A stretch of 58,075 bases of DNA. Source: Actinomycetota bacterium (lineage in GTDB: Bacteria; Actinomycetota; Thermoleophilia; Solirubrobacterales; Solirubrobacteraceae). The stretch lies in contig SYIT01000059.1 of the NCBI GenBank assembly GCA_005798685.1, forward strand, positions 1-58,075, written 5' to 3'. Below the pieces are notes generated by a model, which was not told the DNA's origin, ran no database searches, and worked only from the letters and a program-made list of their open reading frames with translations. Shown here piece after piece: positions 36,158 to 44,168 of this stretch. A program made the translations under genes and the position numbers. Each line of letters begins with the position of its first letter. The first letter of the stretch is position 1.

Positions 36158-37141
36158 CTAACCCTGCGTAAATTGGTAGTCGCGAACTTGATCAGCCTCA
36201 AGCGTGATCAATGCGCCGTTCAAGATTCCTTCGCTGTAGACGCTGCCGGGATTAATGCAGAGTGTGCGACCGATCGTGGTCTCTCCGCGCCCTTCGTGGA
36301 TGTGGCCGTGGAGTCCCAGCATCGGCTGGTACTCCTCAATCGCGTCACGCACCGCGATGCTCCCTGCCGGTGCCATCACCGGGTTGCCGACCGAGTAGAT
36401 GACCTGCATATCGTCATCGAGCTTCGGGCAGAGATCGATCTTCGAGTTGTGAGGCGGAACGTGGAGGTTGAAGATCGTATGCTCCATATCCTCAACTTGA
36501 TCGATCATCGATTTGAGTCTCTCCGCCAACTCTTCCTCCGAGCACTCGCGTTCAGTGTCCCACGGGGTGCGGTTGGTCCAGCCGGAGGTAATGATCTCGT
36601 GCTGATCTGAGATTCGGTGGACGCGCATCTCGAGCAGGTCAATGCTTTCTGATTCGTCAATAATCTCATCGACCTCGAAAAGGTCATCGTTGCCGGGGGC
36701 TGCGAAGGCGCGGATCTCTTTGCCATCTAGCTTCTCGTCGGCGTAAGCGATCCATTCACGCAGGCGGTCAAACATAAGCCGTTTGAAAAGCTCATCCTGC
36801 GCGTCCTGCGACGAGCGAATCTCGAGGAACTCGTCCTCTTCCATCACGGCGGGGTAAAGACCCATATTCGCCGTCTTCTTAACGAAGTCAGCGACCTCTT
36901 GTTCGGTTGTCAGCTCGTGATCAGCGCCCGCGAAATGGGTACGGTAGTTGCCGTTCCCTTGACGGCAAATCGGCACGACCATTTTGCCGGTCACATCACC
37001 GCCAAGAATCAGCGTGTCAGCGCCGTAAAACTTCGCGGCGTTGATGAATTTGCGGAAGCAGACGGTTGAACCGTGCACATCCGAGCAGAAGAAGATCTTC
37101 GTCTGTGGCCCAGTGCTCTTCTTTTTACGCCCGAAAGCCAT
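36158..37141 (-). CDS. Calcineurin-like metallophosphoesterase
   Basis: The 327-residue protein carries all blocks of the family in order: CSDVHGS, LGGDVTG, APGNDD, NLHVPPH and LGLHGHIHEGRG. These bind two metal ions for phosphomonoester or phosphodiester hydrolysis. The start ATG at 37141 overlaps the TAA of the synthetase gene by one base, so its level is tied to the synthetase. It could reverse a nucleotidyl or phosphoryl modification, or act on an intermediate; both ideas are inference. Confidence 0.85.
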   Translation of the reverse strand: MAFGRKKKSTGPQTKIFFCSDVHGSTVCFRKFINAAKFYGADTLILGGDVTGKMVVPICRQGNGNYRTHFAGADHELTTEQEVADFVKKTANMGLYPAVMEEDEFLEIRSSQDAQDELFKRLMFDRLREWIAYADEKLDGKEIRAFAAPGNDDLFEVDEIIDESESIDLLEMRVHRISDQHEIITSGWTNRTPWDTERECSEEELAERLKSMIDQVEDMEHTIFNLHVPPHNSKIDLCPKLDDDMQVIYSVGNPVMAPAGSIAVRDAIEEYQPMLGLHGHIHEGRGETTIGRTLCINPGSVYSEGILNGALITLEADQVRDYQFTQG

Positions 37142-38520
37142 TAGAGAAACTCCAGGTAGCGGTCATATTCCCATTGCGAAACGGTGTTGTGGTAGTCCCA
37201 CCATTCTTGGCTCTTGACCTCCACGAACGCGTCACGCAGGTCGGCGCCGCAAACCGCTTCGCTGAGCGGATCGGCGGCGAAGGCTTCAACTGCTTCGAGC
37301 AGCGTTCGCGGCAGAGTCTCAACCCCCAGCTCGGTGATCTTCTCGGGCGGCTGAAGATACATGTTGAGATCGATTGGATCGCCAGGGTCCATCTCCTTTT
37401 CGATCCCTTCGAGCCCTGCCCCAAGCATCATTGCAGCGCCCAGGTATGGGTTGACGGCGATGTCGACGGCGCGCGATTCAACTCGAGGCGAATTCATCGG
37501 GATACGGACCATGTGAGTGCGATTGTTATTGCCGTATGAGATGAAGACCGGCGCCCATGTGAAGCCGGTCATTGAGCCGGCGACGACGAGCCGCTTGTAG
37601 GAGTTGACGGTCGGGCAGGTAACAGCAACGATCGCCTTGGCGTGCGCCAAGACGCCGGCGATGAAGTGGTAGGCGAGCTTTGAGACGCCGCAGCCGCGCG
37701 GGTCGCTGGGGTCGGCGAATACATTCTCGCCGGTCTTGGCATCAGCCATCGACATATTAAAGTGGCCACCGCTGCCGGTGCGGTTCGAGTAAGGCTTTGG
37801 CATAAAGGTCGCTTCAAAGCCGTGCTCGCGTGCCATCACCTTCGTCATCAGACGCAGGAAGGTCAAACGATCGGCCATCGTCATGCAGTCGGCGTAAGAG
37901 AAGTCCAGCTCAAACTGGCCGTTCGCATCCTCGTGATCGTAAGAGTGCACGTCGTATCCGAGCGAGTTCATGTTCTTGATCAGCTGATCAAGGAACGGCT
38001 GAGCTTCGAGCAGGTTGACGATGTCGTAGGCGGCGCGCGGGATCACGTTCTTTGGATCGGCGGGGACCACTTCCCCATCTGCGTTGCGCCGCACGAGGAA
38101 GAATTCCGGCTCGATGCCGAGGTTGAAGATCAAGCCGTGCTCGGATAGGCGGTCAATCTGCCGTTGGAGCACATTACGGGTATCCATCGGCCAAGGTTCC
38201 TCGTGCAGCTTGAGGCTGCCTGGCGCCCAAGCGACGGTTGGCTCCCACGGCATTACGGTGATCGCGTCGAGGTCTGGCCATACGGCCAGCTCGTCGTCTG
38301 AAGGCTCCTGGCCTAGCCCGTCGATTGCGGCTCCGGTGTATAGCTCTGAGCCATTCATCATGTTCACGAAGTGCGCGATCGGCACCGACTTGGCCTTCGT
38401 TACGCCGTGAACATCTACAAAGGACGAAAGGCAGTACTCAACCCCCGCGGCCATCAGTTCATCGCGCTTAGCCTCGAGCGTTGCGAGGTCGTACTTGCCC
38501 GGTGCAGCGTGTGCAGCCAT
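37141..38520 (-). CDS. Type III-like (GlnT/GMAS) glutamine synthetase, second copy
   Basis: The 459-residue protein has the synthetase core: SSFVDVHGVTKAKSVP in the beta-grasp domain, GIEPEFFLVRR (E-x-E metal ligands), SGGHFNMSMAD, and NNNRTHMVRIPMNSPRVESR. It ends DRYLEFL. Like the copy at 30237 it belongs to the GlnT group, whose members make glutamine or gamma-glutamyl alkylamides. It is the first gene of the operon and its promoter should lie in the 277-base gap to the metal ABC transporter genes. The palindrome CTAATTAG sits just before the ATG. Confidence 0.88.
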   Translation of the reverse strand: MAAHAAPGKYDLATLEAKRDELMAAGVEYCLSSFVDVHGVTKAKSVPIAHFVNMMNGSELYTGAAIDGLGQEPSDDELAVWPDLDAITVMPWEPTVAWAPGSLKLHEEPWPMDTRNVLQRQIDRLSEHGLIFNLGIEPEFFLVRRNADGEVVPADPKNVIPRAAYDIVNLLEAQPFLDQLIKNMNSLGYDVHSYDHEDANGQFELDFSYADCMTMADRLTFLRLMTKVMAREHGFEATFMPKPYSNRTGSGGHFNMSMADAKTGENVFADPSDPRGCGVSKLAYHFIAGVLAHAKAIVAVTCPTVNSYKRLVVAGSMTGFTWAPVFISYGNNNRTHMVRIPMNSPRVESRAVDIAVNPYLGAAMMLGAGLEGIEKEMDPGDPIDLNMYLQPPEKITELGVETLPRTLLEAVEAFAADPLSEAVCGADLRDAFVEVKSQEWWDYHNTVSQWEYDRYLEFL

Positions 38521-38522
38521 CG

Positions 38523-38656
38523 CTAATTAGTCCAATCTCTGCGCTTTTGGAGATGCCGCGTTCGCAGAGCTTTCTGCGACGGAGGCAATCGTATGACCGA
38601 CAGCGCTAGCCGCATATCCACGTTTCCTAGGAAAAGCAATCCTAGGCTTGCTAGGA
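38523..38656. promoter_or_regulatory. Control region of the glutamine synthetase operon with CCTAGG palindromes
   Basis: The gap between divergent genes holds a perfect 12-base palindrome TTTCCTAGGAAA (38623-38634), a second CCTAGG (38641-38646) and a related CTAGGA (38651-38656), with centres about 15 and 9 bases apart. CTAATTAG lies at 38523-38530, and CGCAGA/TCTGCG forms a hairpin in the minus-strand leader. These look like operator sites for a dimeric regulator. Candidate binders are the PucR protein at 23506 and the GntR protein at 41453. No clear -10/-35 pair was found. Confidence 0.5.
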
Positions 38657-38797
38657 AGCGTCGCTGTGTAACCGAGCCTTCGGAACGGCTTCTCACCCTA
38701 GCGGGCTTCGTGCATCCTTTCGTAGTTGCAAATTTAACCCTGCGGGCTTGTCCACTTAATGTATGGTCGGCATTCAGCACCAATACATCTACCCGCA

Positions 38798-39811
38798 ATG
38801 GAACTCCTCCAGGCTCACACTCAACCGCTCACGGTCGCCTCATTGGTGATGCTGGTTGCCGTCGCCATCGGCTGTAGCCAATCTCCTTCGACAGAAAACA
38901 AGACGGGCCTCAACGTTGCCTCGACGGTCGCTCCAATCAGCTCGATCGTGGCAACGGTCGGCGGCGACCGCATCAACGTGACAGGAGTGATCCCCGAAGG
39001 AACCAACTCCCACACCTATGAGCCCAAGCCGTCGATCGCAGAGACGCTGGCGGGAGCCGACGTCCTCTACGTGAACGGGCTTGGGTTAGAGGAACCAACT
39101 GTCGCCATTGCCCGACAGGTGATGCCAAGCGAGAGTGAGATTGTTGCTCTGGGCAACCGAGCATTGTCGCGCGCAGATTGGATCTACGACGATTCCTTCC
39201 CGCGTTCAGGCGGTAAGCCAAACCCGCACCTGTGGACCAACCCTCCACTGGCGGTCGCTTACGCGCGCATCGTACGTGACGATCTAAGTCAGCGCGACCC
39301 GCGCGGAGAAGCCGTTTATCGGGCCAATTACAAGAGCTTCGCGGCGGCTGCAGGGAGGCTTGACGGTGCGATGAAAAAGTCGTTCGCGACGATCCCGCCG
39401 TCAAAGCGCAAGCTGCTGACCTACCACGACGGCTACGCCTACTTTGCACGCGAGTATGGCTGGCAGGTCGTAGGCGCGATCCAATCCTCCGACTTTGAGG
39501 ATCCAACGCCACGTGAGGTGGCGGATCTGGTCGACCAGATACGAGCCGAGAAGGTACCGGCGATATTTGGCTCTGAGGTATTCCCCAGCCCCGTGCTGGC
39601 TCAAATCAGCCGTGAAACCGGAGTGCGCTACGTCGATCAGCTCCGCGACGACGACCTGCTTGGCGCGCCCGGTGAGCCGCAACATTCATGGATTGGTCTT
39701 ATGCGCTTTAACTACCAAGTGATGACTGAGGCTCTTGGCGGCAACGGCTCGGCGCTAAGCGAGCTACAGCTCCCCGCGACCCCCTCCGATACAGCGGACT
39801 ATCCACAGTGA
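38798..39811 (+). CDS. Metal ABC transporter substrate-binding lipoprotein (ZnuA/TroA-like)
   Basis: The ATG at 38798 gives 337 residues with a lipoprotein signal (lipobox AIGC, Cys 26). Metal ligands of cluster A-I proteins are visible: H72 (NSHTYEP), H144 (NPHLWTNP), H210 (TYHDGYAYF) and E260 (FGSEVFPS). A third His rather than Glu is the usual pattern for zinc binders; manganese binders have Glu there. It delivers metal to the permease at 40623. The inverted repeat ATGTAT/ATACAT (38759-38764, 38783-38788) upstream could be an operator. Confidence 0.88.
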   Translation: MELLQAHTQPLTVASLVMLVAVAIGCSQSPSTENKTGLNVASTVAPISSIVATVGGDRINVTGVIPEGTNSHTYEPKPSIAETLAGADVLYVNGLGLEEPTVAIARQVMPSESEIVALGNRALSRADWIYDDSFPRSGGKPNPHLWTNPPLAVAYARIVRDDLSQRDPRGEAVYRANYKSFAAAAGRLDGAMKKSFATIPPSKRKLLTYHDGYAYFAREYGWQVVGAIQSSDFEDPTPREVADLVDQIRAEKVPAIFGSEVFPSPVLAQISRETGVRYVDQLRDDDLLGAPGEPQHSWIGLMRFNYQVMTEALGGNGSALSELQLPATPSDTADYPQ

Positions 39812-40626
39812 GCAATCCAACCGATAACAACGGCGGACAGCCGCTGGTTCAGATTCAGGGGCTTGGCCTAAGCCACGACCGCCAGCCAATCCTCGAGGAT
39901 GTCAACTTGATAGTCGAAGCCGGCGACCTGCTCGGCATCGTCGGCCCGTCGGGGGCCGGCAAGACGACCCTGTTGAGAACGATCACCGGGACGCTTGGCC
40001 CTGATAAGGGCAGCGTTGCGCTTCGAAGCGGCCTGCAGATCGGCTACGTGCCGCAGGTCGAGAGCGTCAACTGGAATTTCCCGGTAACGGTGCGTCAGTG
40101 CATCCTGATGGCTAGGACTAGCCGCCGCTTCGCATGGCCAACGAATGCCGAGAAGGCAGCGGTCTCCGAGGTCTTGGCGCGGCTCGGCCTCGATGGGCTG
40201 GCAGACCGTCATATCGGCGATCTTTCGGGCGGGCAGCAGCAGCGAGTCTTCATCGCCCGGGCTCTGCTGCGCAGCCCCGATCTACTGCTCCTTGATGAGC
40301 CGACTAGCGGTGTTGATGTGGCCCTTCGCCACGAACTACTGCACCTGCTCGAGGAGCTCCGGTCGGAAGGAACGTCGATCGTTCTCACGACCCACGACCT
40401 GAATGGCGTCGCGACCCACCTCCCAACCGTCGCATGCATCAACAGAACAATCATCGCCCACGGCCCTACCAGGAGCGTGCTGAACTCGCAGACGCTTGAG
40501 GCCACGTACGGAGCCAGCATGCAGGTGCTCGAGCACGCCGGGATGCGTCTGATCGTTGATTCACCGCACCACACCCACTCCCCGTTTGGCCCCGACCCCG
40601 ACGCGTTGCTGGAGCGAGCCGAGTGA
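39808..40626 (+). CDS. Metal ABC transporter ATP-binding protein
   Basis: The GTG start at 39808 overlaps the previous TGA in a GTGA. The 272-residue protein has Walker A GPSGAGKTT, Q-loop, signature LSGGQQQRV and Walker B LLLLDEPTSG, with the switch His in TTHDL. It energises metal import. The His-rich C-terminal segment SPHHTHSPFGPDPD may bind metal and sense its level. Confidence 0.93.
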   Translation: MSNPTDNNGGQPLVQIQGLGLSHDRQPILEDVNLIVEAGDLLGIVGPSGAGKTTLLRTITGTLGPDKGSVALRSGLQIGYVPQVESVNWNFPVTVRQCILMARTSRRFAWPTNAEKAAVSEVLARLGLDGLADRHIGDLSGGQQQRVFIARALLRSPDLLLLDEPTSGVDVALRHELLHLLEELRSEGTSIVLTTHDLNGVATHLPTVACINRTIIAHGPTRSVLNSQTLEATYGASMQVLEHAGMRLIVDSPHHTHSPFGPDPDALLERAE

Positions 40627-41456
40627 TCGACGAACTGCTACGGCCCTTCGCCTTCGAGTTCTTCCGCAACGGACTGATCGTGGCAACGTTGGCTGGCGCT
40701 CTCTGCGGACTAGTCGGCGTCTACATCGTGGTGCGCGGGATGAGCTACCTGGCTCATGGCCTCTCGCACGCGATCTTCGGTGGCTTTGCCGCCAGCGCAC
40801 TGCTTGGCGTCAGCTTCCTGCTGGGAGCTGGCGTTTGGGGGATCGCTTCGGCATTGGCGATTACCTCGGTCACGCGGCGCCGACCGATCGGCGCCGACGC
40901 AGCGATCGGCGTCGTGACGACCGCCTCGTTCGCCCTTGGGCTGATCCTCTTTGCACTATTCGGCCACAGCGGAGCCAGCTTTGACGCGGCGCTGTTCGGG
41001 AGCGTTCTCGGTGTATCGCTAACGAGCGTGATCGTGATTGCCATTGTCTCAGTCCTGGTTGTAGCGATCGTGAGCTTCGCTTACAGGCCGCTGCTATTCA
41101 CGACCTTCGACCCCGAGGTTGCGGCTGCTTCGGGGTTGCGCACTACACGCATCGAAGCGCTGCTGATGGTCGTCTTCGCGATCTCAATTCTCGTCTCGAT
41201 GCAGGTGCTCGGAGTGACGTTGATCGCGGCAGCACTGGTGATCCCGCCGACGATCGCGCGCCTGTTGACGAGTTCCTTCTCACAGATGTTGATTCTCTCG
41301 AGTGCAATCGGCGCTACGTGCGGCTTCATCGGCATGAACCTCAGCTACCACCTTGACGTTCAGTCAGGGCCGGGGATCGTGATTGTCGCCGCCTGCGCCT
41401 TCCTCGTCGTCTACGCCATCAAACGCCCTATTGGGATGCAGCGCGCCGCAGCTTAA
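40623..41456 (+). CDS. Metal ABC transporter permease (ZnuB/MntB-like)
   Basis: The GTG start at 40623 overlaps the ATPase stop by 4 bases. The 277-residue protein has about 8 hydrophobic helices and the ABC-3 family blocks VRGMSYLAHGLSHAIFGG near the start and GVTLIAAALVIPPTIARLL. It forms the membrane channel of the three-gene metal importer. Its stop overlaps the converging GntR gene by 4 bases. The importer may supply metal to the ureohydrolases and synthetases nearby. Confidence 0.92.
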   Translation: MIDELLRPFAFEFFRNGLIVATLAGALCGLVGVYIVVRGMSYLAHGLSHAIFGGFAASALLGVSFLLGAGVWGIASALAITSVTRRRPIGADAAIGVVTTASFALGLILFALFGHSGASFDAALFGSVLGVSLTSVIVIAIVSVLVVAIVSFAYRPLLFTTFDPEVAAASGLRTTRIEALLMVVFAISILVSMQVLGVTLIAAALVIPPTIARLLTSSFSQMLILSSAIGATCGFIGMNLSYHLDVQSGPGIVIVAACAFLVVYAIKRPIGMQRAAA

Positions 41457-42289
41457 GAAGCAGCGTCGACGGTCATCGTCGCTTCAAGGTTGCCGCTTGC
41501 CTTCCCCGACGAGAGATCGAGGCGGAACTGAAGTCGATCGCCGCGATATTCAACGCGTGCGACCTCGAATGGCACCGGCCCGCGAGGTGTCGTGCGGAAC
41601 TCCTGACAGAGGACTAGAAAGACAGCGGCGCGCTCCGGGATCCCAAAGCAATCGGCCTCAAACTGACCACAGTGACTGGTCTCGATCGAGACGTCGGAAT
41701 GAGCCAACTCGACGCCATGATCGGCGAGCACAATATCTGGCGCGAGCGGCTCTCCTACCTTGGTCGTCGCTTCCAACCAGCCGACATCGGCTCGTGAGAA
41801 GAAAGACGAGCTGATCGCCATTGGCACGCCGCGGATTGACATCAGCGCCGTGAGGCGAAAAATCTCGGCGTCAGCGTCGAGCGCCAGCCGTTCACGTATC
41901 GAACGCTCGGCGCGAACTACTCGGCGGTCTAACACTGTCGCTTCGAGGAACGACTCGCGAGGACTCTCAAGGAGCCGGGACAGACCGCCCGCGCGATAAT
42001 CCAACTTTGGTTCAGCGACGAAGGTCCCGCGGCCGCGGATCCTCTCGATCTGACGATCATCCTCAAGGATTGCAAGGGCGCGGCGGACGACTGCCCGGCT
42101 AACCCCGAGTGAACGCGCAAGCTCTGGCTCCGAAGGGAGAGCATCGCCCGGGTTCCAACCACCGGACTCGATCCGCTCCTTCAGCACCTCCTGAAGCTGG
42201 TAGTACAACGGGACAAAGCTAGTTCGATCTAGCAGATCGGGATCGAGCCTATTCCGAATACTTCTGGCGACCTTAGGGGCGGATGCCAT
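41453..42289 (-). CDS. GntR-family regulator, HutC subfamily (UTRA domain)
   Basis: The 278-residue protein has a GntR winged helix near residues 25-95 with GDALPSEPELARSLGVSRAV and IRGRGTFVAEP, then a UTRA ligand domain (about 110-265). HutC-type regulators repress catabolic genes until a pathway metabolite binds. It is divergent from the guanidine hydrolase-like gene, with a 162-base shared region holding a promoter and a 10-base direct repeat, so it most likely controls that gene and itself. Confidence 0.88.
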   Translation of the reverse strand: MASAPKVARSIRNRLDPDLLDRTSFVPLYYQLQEVLKERIESGGWNPGDALPSEPELARSLGVSRAVVRRALAILEDDRQIERIRGRGTFVAEPKLDYRAGGLSRLLESPRESFLEATVLDRRVVRAERSIRERLALDADAEIFRLTALMSIRGVPMAISSSFFSRADVGWLEATTKVGEPLAPDIVLADHGVELAHSDVSIETSHCGQFEADCFGIPERAAVFLVLCQEFRTTPRGPVPFEVARVEYRGDRLQFRLDLSSGKASGNLEATMTVDAAS

Positions 42290-42364
42290 CTCACACGATG
42301 ATAGGACAACTTGCGGCGCCTAGCCACCCAAATCGACGTATTGGGACTATTTGGTGCTTCGCAG

Positions 42365-42400
42365 TTGACCCAAGCCCACCGTTACTTGTACGTTACTTGT
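42365..42400 (+). promoter_or_regulatory. Promoter and direct-repeat operator upstream of the guanidine hydrolase-like gene
   Basis: TTGACC (42365-42370) and TACGTT (42389-42394) are 18 bases apart and form a plausible sigma70 promoter. A 10-base direct repeat CGTTACTTGT occurs at 42380-42389 and 42391-42400, an 11-base period that places both copies on the same helix face over the -10 element. This is a good site for the divergent GntR regulator. No guanidine riboswitch is seen in the leader. Confidence 0.6.
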
Positions 42401-42451
42401 CTGCATGTGCTACCGGGGAGACTTCCGAGCGATTTCGACAGAGGAGAAACG

Positions 42452-43639
42452 ATGAGCGACGAGCACGATCCAGAACGACCAGCTTTTGACCGTTCCCAGC
42501 TACGAGGTAACCGCAACCTGCGAAAGCTCGCCGATATTCCAGATCGCAAGCAACGTGAATCGGTTGAGCGCGGCTTGGAGTATGGCCTGGAAGCCTCAGC
42601 CTCGGTCAATGACCGCACGATCTCAACCTTCTCCCGCGGCCACCAACCGGCATTCGCAGGCATCAACACCTTCCGCAAGGTCCCCTACTGTGAAGATATT
42701 CACGACGTAGGTAAATACGACGCAGCGATCATCGGCGCGCCGTTCGACATGGGTACCACGTACCGGGCCGGATGCCGTTTTGGCCCACAGGCGGTACGGC
42801 GGATCTCGGCCCTGTACGACTCCTACAGCGTAGACATGGGGGTCGACCTTGAGGAAGAGCTGAATCTGTGCGACGCCGGCGACATCTTCGTGATCCCATC
42901 GAACATCGAGAAGTCGTTTGACCAAATCGACAAGGCCGTGGCGTACGTGCACGGCCAAGGCGTGTTCCCGGTTGTGATCGGCGGCGACCACTCAATCGGC
43001 TACCCCGATGTGAGGGCGATCGCGCCGCAGATCGAAGGGAAAATCGGAATCATCCACCTTGATCGCCACCTTGATATTCAGGAACGCGACATGGATGAGC
43101 GCATGCACACAACGCCTTGGTTTCACGCGACCGACATCCCGAATGCACCCCCCAGCAACCTCGTCCAGATGGGAATCGGCGGATGGTACGGTTCACGTCC
43201 CGGAGTCAAGGTCGCACGCGAGCGTGACACGACCGTCATCACGATCGGTGACGTCGAGGAGCTGGGCGTCGAACGCGCAGTTGAAATCGCTTTGGAGTGC
43301 GCGTGGAAGGACGCTGAGGCTGTCTTCCTCTCATTTGATATCGACTCGATTGATGCAGGCTTCGTACCAGGGACCGGCTCGCCTGAGCCCGGTGGGCTGC
43401 TTCCGCGTGAAGCATTGAAGGCTCTGCGGATGGTGGCGGCCGAAGGTATCTGTGGAATGGAGGTCGTCGAGATTGCGCCGCCATACGACGTTTCAGACAT
43501 GACCGCCCAGCTTGGCTGCCGGGCGATCATGGACGTTCTTGGCACGCTCGTTCAGGAGGGCAAGCTCGGCACTCGCACCGTTTCTGAGGCACGCCGCGAA
43601 GGGAACCGCCCACCGGAGCCCGAGCAGCCAGCAGGCTGA
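42452..43639 (+). CDS. Ureohydrolase closely resembling guanidine hydrolase (GdmH-like)
   Basis: The ATG at 42452 follows AGGAG by 8 bases. The 395-residue protein has all six metal ligands of the arginase fold: H180 (GGDHS), D204/H206/D208 (LDRHLDIQ) and D296/D298 (SFDIDSIDAGF). The 80-residue N-terminal extension and segments such as DERMHTTPWFHAT and VPGTGSPEPGG match, from memory, the cyanobacterial guanidine hydrolase (Sll1077) branch rather than agmatinase. It would split guanidine to urea and ammonia. The known enzymes need Ni2+ loaded by HypA/HypB; neither gene is nearby. Substrate is not proven by sequence. Confidence 0.8.
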   Translation: MSDEHDPERPAFDRSQLRGNRNLRKLADIPDRKQRESVERGLEYGLEASASVNDRTISTFSRGHQPAFAGINTFRKVPYCEDIHDVGKYDAAIIGAPFDMGTTYRAGCRFGPQAVRRISALYDSYSVDMGVDLEEELNLCDAGDIFVIPSNIEKSFDQIDKAVAYVHGQGVFPVVIGGDHSIGYPDVRAIAPQIEGKIGIIHLDRHLDIQERDMDERMHTTPWFHATDIPNAPPSNLVQMGIGGWYGSRPGVKVARERDTTVITIGDVEELGVERAVEIALECAWKDAEAVFLSFDIDSIDAGFVPGTGSPEPGGLLPREALKALRMVAAEGICGMEVVEIAPPYDVSDMTAQLGCRAIMDVLGTLVQEGKLGTRTVSEARREGNRPPEPEQPAG

Positions 43640-43670
43640 TTCGAAACCCGGCAGCGCTTCCTGCCCACTT

Positions 43671-43973
43671 TTAGCGCGTGAAGGTGTGAACGAGGTTCAG
43701 CTCAACCCGCTCAGGGCTGCCTGAGATTAGCGGCGTTACCTTCGAATTGAAGTCGGCGAAGACCTCTTCGCTGTTTACAGCTTCGGCCTGATCGGAGGTA
43801 TCGAAGACGCCAATGCCGCGGACGAGGCCGCTAGCCGGATCACCGACGACGAGTACCTGGCTTAGGCCTTCGTGGCTGTCCTTCATGTACTCGGCGAACT
43901 CCGAGTAAATCTCAAGCAGGTGCTCGTACTGGCCGGGGTTGGCGTGCATTGTGAACTCGATAACTGTGCTCAT
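43671..43973 (-). CDS. Small ABM/EthD-like dimeric alpha-beta barrel protein
   Basis: The 100-residue protein begins MSTVIEFTMHANPGQYEHLL and has the beta-alpha-beta-beta pattern of the antibiotic biosynthesis monooxygenase/stress-response barrel. AEYMKDSHEGLSQVLVV and GIGVFDTSDQAEAV fit the second strand and helix. Members include heme-degrading and oxygenase-like enzymes, but many have no known role. No catalytic residue can be named. It converges on the guanidine hydrolase-like gene. Confidence 0.6.
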   Translation of the reverse strand: MSTVIEFTMHANPGQYEHLLEIYSEFAEYMKDSHEGLSQVLVVGDPASGLVRGIGVFDTSDQAEAVNSEEVFADFNSKVTPLISGSPERVELNLVHTFTR

Positions 43974-44168
43974 CCGGTCGTTCTCCTAGCAAGTTGATTG
44001 TTTAGCAGCGGTGAGCGTACTGAAGGCGCGCCGCCTTCGCGCTGCCCTTCGGCACGCTGCTCAGCTACACGCGCGACCCATTCGGCAATCTTCAAGCTGG
44101 CAACTACGACGCCCTATTAAAAACCGTCTATGAAGACTGTGGCTTGCGCGCGCCCACGGGCAAATCTA

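Noticed and set aside
42290-42451. Guanidine-I, -II or -III riboswitch before the guanidine hydrolase-like gene
   Set aside because: None of the conserved motifs I know could be found; a promoter with direct repeats and a divergent GntR gene explain the region better.
44100-44135. Possible tRNA-Tyr terminator (GTCT/AGAC stem then TTTTT on the minus strand)
   Set aside because: The stem has only four pairs, too weak to list as a terminator.
43974-44168. Search for the missing aquaporin 5' half at the right edge of the nitrogen cluster
   Set aside because: No first NPA loop or helix 1-2 sequence is present, so a simple insertion of the cluster into the aquaporin gene is not supported within this window.
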